Origin: SZUA-309 sp965232595
GTDB taxonomy: Bacteria > Pseudomonadota > Gammaproteobacteria > Pseudomonadales > Azotimanducaceae
Direction of reading: 5' to 3'
NCBI GenBank assembly: GCA_965232595.1
Contig: OZ246983.1
Location: 1,240,001 to 1,304,000, forward strand
DNA: 64,000 bases
The notes under the pieces were generated by a model, which was given only the letters and a program-made list of their open reading frames with translations, ran no database searches and had not been told where the DNA came from. Of this stretch, positions 16,598-25,447 are shown piece after piece. The translations under genes were made by a program, and so were the position numbers. Position 1 is the first letter of the stretch; each line of letters begins with the position of its first letter.

Positions 16598-18595
16598 ATG
16601 GTCGCCCTGATCGACGTGGAGGCTGCCCTGACCCTGTTTGCCGAGGGTATCGCCGGCCGCTACTACCACATCAAGCCCAGCAGCGAGTTCGCCAGTCGCC
16701 AGTTCACCCTGGACGACGGGCAGACGGCCATGGGCGTGGATACGGTGTACGTGCCGGACGAGCTCGACTATCCGGACTCGGCCGCCTATCGGGTGCTGGT
16801 CATGCTGCAGCTCGGCCAGAAAGAGTTCGGCACTTACCGTTTCAACCTGGCTGGAGCCGCCGAGCGGATTCCCCGGCTGGCGGAGCTGGCAGCCCCGGAC
16901 GCACGCATCCGAGCCAGCGACTTCACCCTGTTTTTCGCCCACGCCCCGCATCCCGGGCTGCTCAAGCGGCTGTTTCTGGTCTGCGAGCAGGTCCGGATCA
17001 CGGCCCGCCTGCTGGCCCGCTACCCCGGCCTCGAGCGGCATCTCGAGAGCTATCGGGCGCATCGTTTCGCTACCGCTGACGGCCTGGTGATCGACGATGT
17101 GTTCGGCCTGATCACGGCCATCGAGCTGGCGGCGAACGGCGTGCCGGCCACCGACTTCGATGACGGCACCGGTCTGGCGGCCGCCGCCGTGGATTCGCTG
17201 GCGCGCATGCGCGAGGAAGCAGCGGACGTGTACGACGCGGCCGCCCTGGCGCTGGATCTGTACCTGTCGCTGCTGCCGTACCTGCCGCCGGCGGACGCCA
17301 TCGCCGAGCTGCCGGTGAGCAGCGAGGACGACGCGCTGGAGTGGATGCAGCGGGAAGCGAGGATGGAAGACTGGGAAGAGGATCTGGATCAGATCGATCA
17401 GACCCTCTTTCTGGAGCTGCTCGAGGAGTCCGAAGTAGAAGCCGGCAATGCGGACGCCCTGGAGAACGCCACGCTGCGGGACGAGAAGGTGGACATCAAG
17501 GCGCTCACCGACGAGCGCGACAACCTGAAGCGGAAGATCGAGATGGAACGCTCGAGCGTGCGCGACGCGCTCGGCCCGGCGACGCCGGGCACCCGCAGCT
17601 ATCGCTACGACGAGTGGGATTACCTCGGCCACCGCTACCTAAGAGCCTGGTGCCGACTGTTCGAGGAGCGGCTGGAGAGTGACGGACAGGCGGATCCGGC
17701 GGAGCTGAAGCGGGTCATCCAGCAGCACGCCGGCGCGGTAATGCAGAAGCTGGAGCAGATCAAACCGCTCGGCTACCAGCGGGTGAAACGGGTGGCCGAC
17801 GGCGACGAGCTCGATTTCAATGCCCTGATGGAAGCGCGCCAGGACGTGCGCGCCGGCATCAGCCCGGACGAGCGCGTCTACTCCCGCAAAGACAGGGTGC
17901 ACCGGGACGTGTGCGCTGCTTTCCTGGTCGATCTGTCCGCCTCCACCGACGATCCGATCGAGCCCCCGGAGCCGCCCCCGCCGCTGCCGGACGGCATGGA
18001 CATCAACCTCCGCGATCCCTACGACGACGATTACAGCCTGGATCTGGCCGGCCCGGAGGAGCGGCGCCGCATCATCGACGTGCAGCGCGAATCCATGCTG
18101 GTGATGTCAGCGGCTCTGGAGCGGCTCGGCGACAGCTACGGCATCTACGGCTTCTCGGGCTACGGGCGCGAGTGCGTCGAGTTCTACGTGGCGAAGGAGC
18201 CGAACGAGCCGTTTACCCAGCGCACCCTGGAAGCCATTGCCAGCATGAAGCCACGCCGCAGCACCCGGATGGGCCCCTCCATACGGCACGCGGTGACCAA
18301 GCTGGTGGCCAGCGGCAACGCCATGAAGATCCTCATCATCCTCTCCGACGGCTTCCCGCAGGATGCGGACTACGGGCCTGAGCGCGGCGATCATGAGTAC
18401 GGCCTGCAGGACACCGCCAAAGCGCTCACGGAGGCACAGAGCAAAGGCGTGGAGGTGTTCTGCGTCACCGTCGACAAGTCGGGCAACGACTACCTGAAGC
18501 GGATGTGCCCGGCCCATCGTTACCTGATCATCGACGAGATCGAAGACCTGCCGGAGAAGCTGTCTACGGTGTATCAGACCCTGAGCGGACGGTAG
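16598..18595 (+). CDS. CbbO/NorD-type von Willebrand factor A domain protein
   Basis: A 665-residue partner of the preceding ATPase. The N-terminal 400 residues are alpha-helical and acidic, with one very acidic stretch around WEEDLDQIDQTLFLELLEESEVE. The C-terminal third is a vWA domain with an intact MIDAS: DLSAS (Asp445, Ser447, Ser449), with ILIILSDGFPQD as a later conserved strand. It corresponds in length and layout to NorD/CbbO adaptor proteins that dock the AAA+ ring onto a target. A good GAGGAG site precedes the ATG. A terminator-like hairpin starts just past the stop. The client protein is not evident. Confidence 0.88.
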   Translation: MVALIDVEAALTLFAEGIAGRYYHIKPSSEFASRQFTLDDGQTAMGVDTVYVPDELDYPDSAAYRVLVMLQLGQKEFGTYRFNLAGAAERIPRLAELAAPDARIRASDFTLFFAHAPHPGLLKRLFLVCEQVRITARLLARYPGLERHLESYRAHRFATADGLVIDDVFGLITAIELAANGVPATDFDDGTGLAAAAVDSLARMREEAADVYDAAALALDLYLSLLPYLPPADAIAELPVSSEDDALEWMQREARMEDWEEDLDQIDQTLFLELLEESEVEAGNADALENATLRDEKVDIKALTDERDNLKRKIEMERSSVRDALGPATPGTRSYRYDEWDYLGHRYLRAWCRLFEERLESDGQADPAELKRVIQQHAGAVMQKLEQIKPLGYQRVKRVADGDELDFNALMEARQDVRAGISPDERVYSRKDRVHRDVCAAFLVDLSASTDDPIEPPEPPPPLPDGMDINLRDPYDDDYSLDLAGPEERRRIIDVQRESMLVMSAALERLGDSYGIYGFSGYGRECVEFYVAKEPNEPFTQRTLEAIASMKPRRSTRMGPSIRHAVTKLVASGNAMKILIILSDGFPQDADYGPERGDHEYGLQDTAKALTEAQSKGVEVFCVTVDKSGNDYLKRMCPAHRYLIIDEIEDLPEKLSTVYQTLSGR

Positions 18596-18597
18596 GC

Positions 18598-18626
18598 AAA
18601 AAAAAGCCCGCGGCTCAGCGCGGGCT
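18598..18626 (-). terminator. Terminator between convergent CbbO-like and YccA-like genes
   Basis: AGCCCGCG (18605-18612) and CGCGGGCT (18619-18626) form an 8-base perfect stem around a six-base loop. On the minus strand it is followed by eight T residues (A run 18598-18605), a strong terminator for the YccA-like gene. On the plus strand the downstream CTTCGTT is weaker, so it may also slow plus-strand readthrough. Confidence 0.85.
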
Positions 18627-18658
18627 CTTCGTTACGACGTGGCGTCGCTGACTGGGCT

Positions 18659-19354
18659 TCAGTCGTCTCCCATCCCGAACAGGATGAGCAGCCACTGGAA
18701 CATGTTCCACAGCGACATGTAGAGCGAGGTGGTGGCCAGGATGTAGTTGGTCTCGCCGCCGTGGATGATCTCGCTGGTCTGCCAGAGGATCATGCCGCTC
18801 ATCAGCAGCACCACAGCCCCGCCGATCGCGCCGTAAAAAGCGCTGAGGTCCATGAACCAGCTGAGCAGGACAACCGCGAACAGAATCAGCGCGCCGACCA
18901 TCAGGAAGCTCGACATGAAGCTGAAGTCTTTCTTGGTGATCAGCGCCACCGCCGACAGGCCAACAAAGGCTGCGGCAGTGCTGCCGAGCGCCATGGTGAC
19001 CACCTCGGCGCCGTTCGCCATCTGCAGGAACATGTTCACCACCGGCCCGATGGAGAAGCCGAGGAAGCCGGTAAAGGCGAACACGGACAGCAGGCCCCAG
19101 ACGCTGTTGGCGGTCTTGTGCACCAGGAACAGCAGGCCAAGCCAGCCGGCCAGCACCCAGAGCCCCATGTAAGGCGCGTTGATGGCCATGGCAAAGGCCG
19201 CCATGGCGGCGCTGAAGGCCAGGGTCATGCCGAGCAGCAGGTACGTGTTGCGCAGCACCCGGTTGCTTTCGATGGCGCTCGGACGGGCCGCGGACGGCGC
19301 GCTCGACTGCGCCGCATAGGTCGTCTGTACAGAACTTTCGGGACGTTCAGCCAT
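18659..19354 (-). CDS. Bax-inhibitor-1/YccA family inner-membrane protein
   Basis: A 231-residue membrane protein with a polar N-terminus of about 30 residues and then seven hydrophobic segments, from RNTYLLLGMTLAFSAAMAAFAMAI to the C-terminal LYMSLWNMFQWLLILFGMGDD. The internal GFLGFSIGPVVNMFL and the acidic end are typical of bacterial YccA. YccA is a substrate and modulator of the FtsH protease; relatives may conduct calcium. The promoter upstream has features of both a sigma-70 and a heat-shock element. A strong terminator follows the gene, so it is probably a single-gene unit. Confidence 0.92.
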   Translation of the reverse strand: MAERPESSVQTTYAAQSSAPSAARPSAIESNRVLRNTYLLLGMTLAFSAAMAAFAMAINAPYMGLWVLAGWLGLLFLVHKTANSVWGLLSVFAFTGFLGFSIGPVVNMFLQMANGAEVVTMALGSTAAAFVGLSAVALITKKDFSFMSSFLMVGALILFAVVLLSWFMDLSAFYGAIGGAVVLLMSGMILWQTSEIIHGGETNYILATTSLYMSLWNMFQWLLILFGMGDD

Positions 19355-19393
19355 GATGTTCAGATGCCTCTAAATCCAAGTGTTTCACTAGGG

Positions 19394-19423
19394 TATATAG
19401 GGGTTCCCCGTGCTTTTTGCAAG
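19394..19423 (-). promoter_or_regulatory. Promoter of the YccA-like gene with internal palindrome
   Basis: Reading on the minus strand, TTGCAA (19422-19417) and TATATA (19399-19394) are separated by exactly 17 bases, a good sigma-70 promoter 40 bases upstream of the start. The same bases also read CTTGCAA then, 13 bases on, CCCCTATAT, close to the sigma-32 consensus CTTGAA/CCCCATNT. The spacer contains the perfect palindrome GGGGAACCCC (19400-19409). Pattern match; the sigma factor is inferred. Confidence 0.6.
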
Positions 19424-19460
19424 GCTCTCTGCCAGGCAGCCTGACGTTCGTCACACCCCG

Positions 19461-21395
19461 TCAGTAGCGCCATCCCAGCAGGTTCCAGTAGGCGAGCACC
19501 AGCACCAGCAGCGTGAAGATGAGGCTCACCCAGCTGTAGCGCAGCCGTTGCCAGAGGTTGCAGTCCTGGCTCCGCCAGACCGGCGGCAGCGCAACCAGGC
19601 TCAATACCGTGCCCAGCGTCAGCAGCAGCGGGAACCCGAGGACAATGCCAGTACCCGGCGGCGGGAAATCGAAGATGACCTTATTCATGTCCATCCCGGA
19701 GAGCACCACCGACATCCCGATCACGAAAGCGAGCAGGGACAGCGCGGCGATGATCTGGCTGATCCTGCCGATCCGGACCAGCCCCGCCAGCTGCACCTGG
19801 CCGCGGTTTCTGACCGCGTTGATGAGCAGGAAGATGGCGGAGAGCAACGCCAGGAGGATGACCAGCTGATGGTTGGCGGCGGTCTCGTAGAACGGCAGCC
19901 GCTCTGCAACCATGATCGGCAGGGAGCCGATCAGCGCCCGCTGCACGTTCCCCTGCTCGTCGGTCTGGAACACCAGCGTTTCCTGCCGGCCCTGCAGCCG
20001 GAACACGTAAGGGGAGACCTCGACGAAGCGTCCCCCGAGCCCTTCCCCGGGCACCACGATCTCGCCCTCCGGCCCCGGGGCCACGCTGAGATCGCCGGCC
20101 AGCCCGATCACCCCTTCCAGCTTCGTGAAAGAGCGACGGTTCAGCCGATACGCACCGGCGATCTTGCCGATCCGCTCTGCGCTGCCCTCGATCGGGCCTT
20201 CCGGCCAGGCAGGTTCGGCCCCACCATCGCCGGGGTAGAAGTAATCGAGCACCGCATCCACCACCTGGGTCCTCGCCTGCGCCCCTTCCGGGGTGTTGAA
20301 GGAGAGGAACAGCCCGAAGCCGGTATCCGGTTGGATCAGGAGCTCGGAGTGGAAGGCGATGGTGTCGCCACCGTGGCCGACGAAGCGCTCGCCATTGCGA
20401 GTGACTTCGTAGAAGCCGTGCGCCATGCCGGCTACCCGATCGTCGTGCGCAAACAGCCGGCCGTGCATCTGTGCCACCGTTTCCGGCGCCAGTATCCGCC
20501 CGCTGTCGTTGCTGCCGCCATTGACGTGGGCAACGATGAAGCGGGCCATGTCCTCCGCAGACGCAGACAGCGCACCGGCCGGCCCGAAGTTCTTGATGAA
20601 CTCGAAGCCCAGGGGCGCTACCCCGCCATGCTCGCTGGTGTACCCCTGCGCCATGTAGGGCGCCAGGCGTTCCGGCAGCGGCTCATCGAAGGTGGCCTGG
20701 CTCATGCCGAGCGGCGAGAAGATGTGCTCGGTTACGTAATCTTCGAAGCTCATGCCGGAAATGTTCGCCACCACCAGGCCCGCCAGCGCGGTGGACCAGT
20801 TGTTGTAGGCGGAAAAGGTCCCGGGCTCCCAGATCTGGTTCGGCACGTGGGCGGCGAGCGAGTCCGCCAGCGGCACCAGATCCTCTACTTCGTCCGCGAA
20901 CAGAAACCCAGCCGCGCCGTCTTCGAACCCTGGGGCGTGGGTCATGATGTGGGTCATGGTCAGCGGCACCCCGAAGGCCTCGGGCAACTCGAACTGATCC
21001 ACGTAGCGGCTGACCGGCGCGTTCAGATCCAGCCGGCCCTGCTCAACCAGCTGCATGACCGCCGTCCAGGTGAACAGCTTGGATACGCTGCCCGGTCGGA
21101 ACAGGGTCATGGCCGGGTCGACCGGCTCGCCGGTGGCCAGGCTCGCCACGCCGTAACCCTTCGACAGCACCAGCTCACCGTCCCGCACCAGGGCGAAGGT
21201 CATCCCGGCCAGCTGGTAGTCCCGAAACTGAGCCGCCATGACGCCGTCGAGATAGGCTTCGAAGTGGGCAGAGACTGCCGGCTCATCCGCGGGTGGTGCC
21301 GACGCTTCCGTATCCAACTCTTCGGCGCCGACCCCGGACATCCAGACGATTAGCGCCAGGCCACCAAGCAGCCGCAACTTTCTCAATGAGCTCAT
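19461..21395 (-). CDS. Serine hydrolase of the class-C beta-lactamase/PBP fold with C-terminal membrane helices
   Basis: A 644-residue exported protein. After a signal peptide (MSSLRKLRLLGGLALIVWMSGVGA) comes a beta-lactamase-family domain: the nucleophile in RPGSVSKLFTW (SxxK), the second motif in SAYNNWSTAL (YxN), and the third in GHGGDTIAFHSEL (HxG). A lipocalin-like beta region follows, and then about four membrane helices near the C-terminus (HQLVILLALLSAIFLLINAV onward). Such proteins hydrolyse esters or D-amino-acid peptides; resistance should not be assumed. The ATG at 21395 is used because a GGAGCGG site and the signal peptide start there. The C-terminal helices would anchor the enzyme in the inner membrane facing the periplasm. 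Confidence 0.85.
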   Translation of the reverse strand: MSSLRKLRLLGGLALIVWMSGVGAEELDTEASAPPADEPAVSAHFEAYLDGVMAAQFRDYQLAGMTFALVRDGELVLSKGYGVASLATGEPVDPAMTLFRPGSVSKLFTWTAVMQLVEQGRLDLNAPVSRYVDQFELPEAFGVPLTMTHIMTHAPGFEDGAAGFLFADEVEDLVPLADSLAAHVPNQIWEPGTFSAYNNWSTALAGLVVANISGMSFEDYVTEHIFSPLGMSQATFDEPLPERLAPYMAQGYTSEHGGVAPLGFEFIKNFGPAGALSASAEDMARFIVAHVNGGSNDSGRILAPETVAQMHGRLFAHDDRVAGMAHGFYEVTRNGERFVGHGGDTIAFHSELLIQPDTGFGLFLSFNTPEGAQARTQVVDAVLDYFYPGDGGAEPAWPEGPIEGSAERIGKIAGAYRLNRRSFTKLEGVIGLAGDLSVAPGPEGEIVVPGEGLGGRFVEVSPYVFRLQGRQETLVFQTDEQGNVQRALIGSLPIMVAERLPFYETAANHQLVILLALLSAIFLLINAVRNRGQVQLAGLVRIGRISQIIAALSLLAFVIGMSVVLSGMDMNKVIFDFPPPGTGIVLGFPLLLTLGTVLSLVALPPVWRSQDCNLWQRLRYSWVSLIFTLLVLVLAYWNLLGWRY

Positions 21396-21581
21396 CAGTA
21401 AACCGCTCCCCTCGCTGGTTGAGGCGACGTTACCGCATTTCCTGCCGATAGTGACCACTTACCAGCCACAGGCTGAGGCCGGCGAGCAGAGCCGCAGCGC
21501 TCACAAAAAGGCGGAGGTCTGCCACGAACTGCTAAAAGGCGGGCGCTACCCATCCCCGCTGAAATCAGGCTAACTGGCGCG

Positions 21582-22166
21582 ATGAGCAAAGCAGTACTCT
21601 CGAAAACGACCGCGCTGGTGCTGATCAGCACCGTGCTGACGGGATACCTGATCGCCGCAGAGACGGACACCGCGCCTGAGCTCAGCGCAGCAGGAGCGGC
21701 AGGCGATACCGGGCCGGCAACCGCCTACTATCGATGGATAGACGGCAACGGGAACATCCAGTACACGGACTTCGAACCGGTGGGCGTGCCAGCGGAGCTC
21801 ATCCCGCTGGATCCGGAAGCCGACGACGCGCCGGTGCTGTCAAGCGCTGCGCAGGACAGACCCTCCGATCCCTTCCACGATCAGGATCAGCAGGTCCTAC
21901 CCATCGAGCACATCGGCCCCTGCGCCGATGCCAGGCGCCAGCTGGGCATTCTGCATGCAGCCCTGCCGGTGTATGCCGACGAGTCCGGCAGCCATCGCAA
22001 TGCCTGGCGCGGCGACAGCTACAAAGGCGAGCGACGCTACCTGGATGCTGAAGACCGCACGGCGGCAATTGCCCGGGCCCGGGAGGCGGTGCTCAACCAC
22101 TGCAGCGACCCGGAAGCTTTTGCCCGGGAAGAGGCCGCCTTCAAGGACGAGGTGGGCAGGAACTGA
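21582..22166 (+). CDS. DUF4124-domain exported protein
   Basis: A 194-residue protein with an N-terminal hydrophobic segment (ALVLISTVLTGYLIAA) and then the DUF4124 signature YYRWIDGNGNIQYTDFEPVGVP at about 50-71. DUF4124 is a small beta domain in periplasmic or envelope proteins of gammaproteobacteria and has no established function. The C-terminal half has two cysteines (IGPCADARRQLGIL and LNHCSDPEAF) in helical context, plausibly a disulfide in the periplasm. The gene stands alone between a minus-strand hydrolase gene 186 bases away and a converging GST gene 12 bases downstream. Confidence 0.75.
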   Translation: MSKAVLSKTTALVLISTVLTGYLIAAETDTAPELSAAGAAGDTGPATAYYRWIDGNGNIQYTDFEPVGVPAELIPLDPEADDAPVLSSAAQDRPSDPFHDQDQQVLPIEHIGPCADARRQLGILHAALPVYADESGSHRNAWRGDSYKGERRYLDAEDRTAAIARAREAVLNHCSDPEAFAREEAAFKDEVGRN

Positions 22167-22178
22167 GGCGCTGGCGCT

Positions 22179-22760
22179 TCAGCTGATTCCGAGCGCAGCT
22201 TCCGTTCGCCGGATCCACGCCTGCACGCCAGGACGGGTGCTCAGATCGAAGCCACCTTCGTGCGCGAGCCGCGTGTAGGCGATCAGGGCGATGTCGGCAA
22301 TGCTGATTGCGCTGCCGGCAAACCAGTCCCGGTCAGCCAGGCTCTGGTCCATGAGGTCCAGCGCCGCTTCACCCCGCTCCACACGCCAGCCTTCCCGCTC
22401 GGAAGCCGGCTTCTTCTCGTACACCATGACAAAGCGACAAACGGCCACGTACGGTTCGTGGCTGTACTGCTCCCAGAACAGCCACTCGTAGGCTTTGGCC
22501 CTGTCGTAGGCATCCGTGGGCAGCAGGTCACTGCCCTCGGCCAGATAGCCGATGATCGCGTTTGATTGAGCGATGGCCCGGCCGTCGTCGAGCACCAGCA
22601 TGGGCACCTGGCCCGCCGGGTTGAGCGCCAGGTAGTCGGCGGTTCTGGACTCACCCTTCATGATGTCCGTATCCACCCACTGGTAGTCGAGCCCGAGGTA
22701 GTCCGCCGTGTACTGCACTTTCAGGCAGTTGCCCGAGATCCGATCACCGTAGATTTTCAT
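22179..22760 (-). CDS. Glutathione S-transferase family protein
   Basis: A 193-residue cytosolic GST-fold protein. The thioredoxin-like N-terminal domain starts MKIYGDRISGNCLKVQYTADYLGL and carries the glutathione-contact motif GQVPMLVLDDGRAIAQSNAIIGYLAE (cis-Pro and Gln-Ser). The helical C-terminal domain includes WFAGSAISIADIALIAYTRLA, the usual N-capping box. The Ser/Cys-containing loop near residues 9-12 suggests a bacterial theta/beta-like enzyme rather than a Tyr-type one. It is the third gene of a same-strand run starting with the SDR at 24225. Confidence 0.88.
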   Translation of the reverse strand: MKIYGDRISGNCLKVQYTADYLGLDYQWVDTDIMKGESRTADYLALNPAGQVPMLVLDDGRAIAQSNAIIGYLAEGSDLLPTDAYDRAKAYEWLFWEQYSHEPYVAVCRFVMVYEKKPASEREGWRVERGEAALDLMDQSLADRDWFAGSAISIADIALIAYTRLAHEGGFDLSTRPGVQAWIRRTEAALGIS

Positions 22761-22782
22761 GGTTCCTCCTGTCAGCTGCCAA

Positions 22783-23382
22783 TCAACTCAAGTCCGTGGC
22801 CGTGTTGCCGAGAATGTAGAGGCCGACGCCGATCATCACCAGCGGTGCCAGCCAGCGGCCGAGGCGCTCCAGCACCGGCAGCTTCAGCGCGTGCTCGCCC
22901 AGAAACCGGGCCAGACCGAACCAGGCAACCACCAGCAGCAGGAACAGGCCGGCGATTTCCGCATCGAAAATGAGCTGGGAATCCGCGAGCAGCGGCGCGA
23001 ACACCAGCACCGTGTCGACGCCGTTGGAGAGTTGGGTCGACGCCAGCGCGGCCACGCCGGTGCCGGCGTCCAGCGCGCTCTGCGGCGGCGGGGAGTCCAC
23101 GGGCTCGACCCCGCGGAAGTTCGCCAGCAAAAGCCTGATGCCGAGCAGCATGGGAATGACGCCGAGATACCCGAGATACTCGATGGGGAACAGGTAACCG
23201 ACCAGGCCCAGGAGCACGGCCAGTAGCAGCACGCCAAGCATGCCGAGGGCGTAGCCGGCGAACAGCTGCAGGGTCGAGCCGGTCTTCGCCAGCTGCCAGC
23301 CGACCAGCAGCAGCAGGTTATCCAGATTGGTCGACGCGAAGGCGAGCGCCACAACCCAGAACAGGGTGAAGAAGGCGTCCAC
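22783..23382 (-). CDS. CadD-like cadmium-resistance transporter family protein (LysE fold)
   Basis: A 199-residue membrane protein with about six hydrophobic segments. The N-terminal motif ALAFASTNLDNLLLLVGW and the repeated LASTQLSNGVDTVLVFAPLLA in the second half are the internal pseudo-repeat of the CadD family, where the Asn-Asp pair is conserved. Some members export cadmium or other cations; many are uncharacterised, so metal export is a family-level suggestion. It lies 22 bases from the GST gene and 12 from the SDR gene on the same strand. Confidence 0.75.
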   Translation of the reverse strand: MDAFFTLFWVVALAFASTNLDNLLLLVGWQLAKTGSTLQLFAGYALGMLGVLLLAVLLGLVGYLFPIEYLGYLGVIPMLLGIRLLLANFRGVEPVDSPPPQSALDAGTGVAALASTQLSNGVDTVLVFAPLLADSQLIFDAEIAGLFLLLVVAWFGLARFLGEHALKLPVLERLGRWLAPLVMIGVGLYILGNTATDLS

Positions 23383-23394
23383 CGCAGAGCAGGC

Positions 23395-24225
23395 CTAGCG
23401 TTGTCGGAGCCGATAACCCGGCGGTCGACGACCGGCTTCGTCGACCACGTCGAACTCTTCCGCCAGATCCTCCACCCACTGAATGCTGCCGGACCGCTCC
23501 AGCAGATCGGCTGCCATCAGCAGCGCTACCGTGGCCCGGCCGACGAACAGCGGCGTCTGAGAGTCCGATACGTCCCGGCCACGCTCCTCAGCGACCGAGC
23601 GCACGAACTCGGTGGCAACCGACCCCGGGTAGAGGGAGACGCAGGCCACCTCTTTTGGCGCGAGCTCGATCGCCATGTCGGCGCTAAGGCGGTCGAGGCC
23701 TGCCTTACCGGCGCCGTAGGACGCGGAGTACAGATACTGCTGGCCGCCCGGCGACGAGACGTTGACGATGGCGGCACCCGCAGGCGCTGCGAACAGCGCC
23801 GCGGCGGCATGCCAGGAGGCAACGTAGTGGGAGCGCAGGCCGATGCCGACCTGATCGTCCCAGACCTGCAGCGGGTGCTCCCAGAAGCCGCCGTCCCAGG
23901 CCGGCGGGTTGGGGATGGTGTAGACGTTGTTGATCAGGTAGTCGATGTGATCGGCTTCCGCGGCGATCGTCTCGAACAGCGAAGCGATCGACGCATCATC
24001 GCCGTGGTCACAGCCGATGGCCCGGCCTTCACCGCCCGCTTCGCTCACCTCTCTGGCCGCCACGTCGATGGTGAGCCCTTCTTCTCCGCGGCTGCGACCC
24101 GTGACGTAGACGGTGGCGCCCTGCTCGCCCAGAGCGATGGCGATGCCCTTGCCGATCCCTCGGCTGGCCCCGGTTACCACCGCGATCTTCCCAGCCAACG
24201 GCCTGGCGCCTGTATCTCCCGTCAT
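23395..24225 (-). CDS. Short-chain dehydrogenase/reductase (DHRS1-like)
   Basis: A 276-residue Rossmann-fold oxidoreductase. The cofactor motif is VTGASRGIGKGIAIAL (TGxxxGxG), followed by VYVTGRSRG, which suggests NADP preference. The NN motif is LINNVYT, the catalytic Ser is in NVSSPGG, and Tyr/Lys are in SASYGAGKAGLDRL. The wider pattern (NVYTIPNPPAWDGGFWEHP and the PGSVATEFV loop) resembles the DHRS1 group. Substrate unknown. It is the first gene of a minus-strand trio and diverges from the kinase-like gene starting 73 bases away. Confidence 0.88.
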   Translation of the reverse strand: MTGDTGARPLAGKIAVVTGASRGIGKGIAIALGEQGATVYVTGRSRGEEGLTIDVAAREVSEAGGEGRAIGCDHGDDASIASLFETIAAEADHIDYLINNVYTIPNPPAWDGGFWEHPLQVWDDQVGIGLRSHYVASWHAAAALFAAPAGAAIVNVSSPGGQQYLYSASYGAGKAGLDRLSADMAIELAPKEVACVSLYPGSVATEFVRSVAEERGRDVSDSQTPLFVGRATVALLMAADLLERSGSIQWVEDLAEEFDVVDEAGRRPPGYRLRQR

Positions 24226-24298
24226 GACGTACCCCGAATTTGCCTGGCAGCCAGCTTACCGAGTAGCCTCCGGAGAGACCATGGGGAGGAGGCAGAGC

Positions 24299-25345
24299 AT
24301 GGCGGATTTTCCAACCACGCCGGAAGCGCTGACGGACGAATGGCTCTCGACGGTGCTCGGCAGGACCGTGGCCGGACATCGGGTGGAGCGCTTCGGCGAG
24401 GGCACCGGCGTGATCGGCCTTGTTACCCGCGTGCACCTCGAGGCCGAGGACGGCCCCGCCACCCTGATCGCCAAGTTCCCATCGCCGGCTCCTGAGAACC
24501 GCGCGGTGGCTGCTACCTACGACATGTACGGCCGGGAAGTCCGTTTCTACCAGGACATCGCCGAGCAGCTGCCCATGCGCACGGCTGCCTGCCTGTTCGC
24601 CGCCCACGACCCGGAAACTCAGGGCTTCGTGTTGTTACTGGAGGATCTGGTCGACTATCGGATCGGCGATCAGGTTGCCGGCTGCACGCTCGAGGAAGCA
24701 CGGGCAGTGGTGGATGCCATCGCCAACCTGCACGCCGCCACCTGGACCGGCGCTGACTTCCCGGGCCTGCAGTCCCACGCCAGCGACATGCAGCGGGACG
24801 GCATGATCGGCGGCTTTCAGCTCGGCTGGCCGGTGGTGCTCGCGCAGTTCGCCGACCTGGTGCCGGAGAGCGCCCGGGAGGCGGGGGAAAAGATGCCCGA
24901 GGCCATCGGCCGGCTGCTGCAGGAGATGTGCGCAGATCCGGTCTGCCTGAGCCACGCCGATGTGCGCCTGGACAACATCTTCTTCGGCGCCGGCGGCGAG
25001 GTGGTGCTGGTGGACTGGCAGTCCGCCTGCACCTCGGCCCCGGAGCAGGATCTGGCCTACTTTCTCACCCAGAGCGTGCCGCGCGAGCTGCTGGCAGAGG
25101 AGGATCTGGTCGGCCGCTACCACGCGGCGCTGTCGGCCGCGCTGGCTGACAAAGGCGTCAGCTATCCGCTCGAGACCTGCCGCGAGCGCTACCGCGTCTG
25201 CGCACTCTATCTGCTCTGCTACGCCGTGGTCATTGCCGGCACGCTGGACATGGGCAACGAGCGCGGTCAGCTGCTGGCGAGAACGCTGCTCGGCAACTCG
25301 CTGGCGGCCCTGGACGAGATGAACGCGTTCGACCTGCTCGACTGA
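24299..25345 (+). CDS. Aminoglycoside-phosphotransferase-fold kinase (APH/choline-kinase-like)
   Basis: A 348-residue protein-kinase-like enzyme. The catalytic loop is LSHADVRLDNIFF (HxDxxxxN) and the metal-binding motif is VVLVDWQSACTSAPEQDLAYFL (DWQ in place of DFG). Relatives phosphorylate small molecules such as hydroxy-acyl substrates, choline or ecdysteroids, and many accompany acyl-CoA dehydrogenases in catabolic loci, as in this neighbourhood. It should not be read as antibiotic resistance. The ATG at 24299 has an excellent GGGGAGGAGG site; the open frame extends upstream only as non-coding sequence over the SDR promoter. Confidence 0.82.
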   Translation: MADFPTTPEALTDEWLSTVLGRTVAGHRVERFGEGTGVIGLVTRVHLEAEDGPATLIAKFPSPAPENRAVAATYDMYGREVRFYQDIAEQLPMRTAACLFAAHDPETQGFVLLLEDLVDYRIGDQVAGCTLEEARAVVDAIANLHAATWTGADFPGLQSHASDMQRDGMIGGFQLGWPVVLAQFADLVPESAREAGEKMPEAIGRLLQEMCADPVCLSHADVRLDNIFFGAGGEVVLVDWQSACTSAPEQDLAYFLTQSVPRELLAEEDLVGRYHAALSAALADKGVSYPLETCRERYRVCALYLLCYAVVIAGTLDMGNERGQLLARTLLGNSLAALDEMNAFDLLD

Positions 25346-25447
25346 TCGCTGCCGACGCCGTGCCGCCGGCGTCAGCCTTTATCAATCCTGTCCGGCGCTA
25401 TAGGATGAGCGCCAGAGCGGGACCACCCGCCACACTCGAGAGCTCTT

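Noticed and set aside
19410..21353. Plus-strand open frame of 647 codons opposite the serine hydrolase
   Set aside because: Same reasoning: low-complexity His/Arg/Gln-rich antisense frame over a real gene.
24299..25345. Aminoglycoside resistance gene
   Set aside because: The kinase fold is shared, but DWQ replaces the usual motif context and the neighbourhood is catabolic; resistance is not supported.
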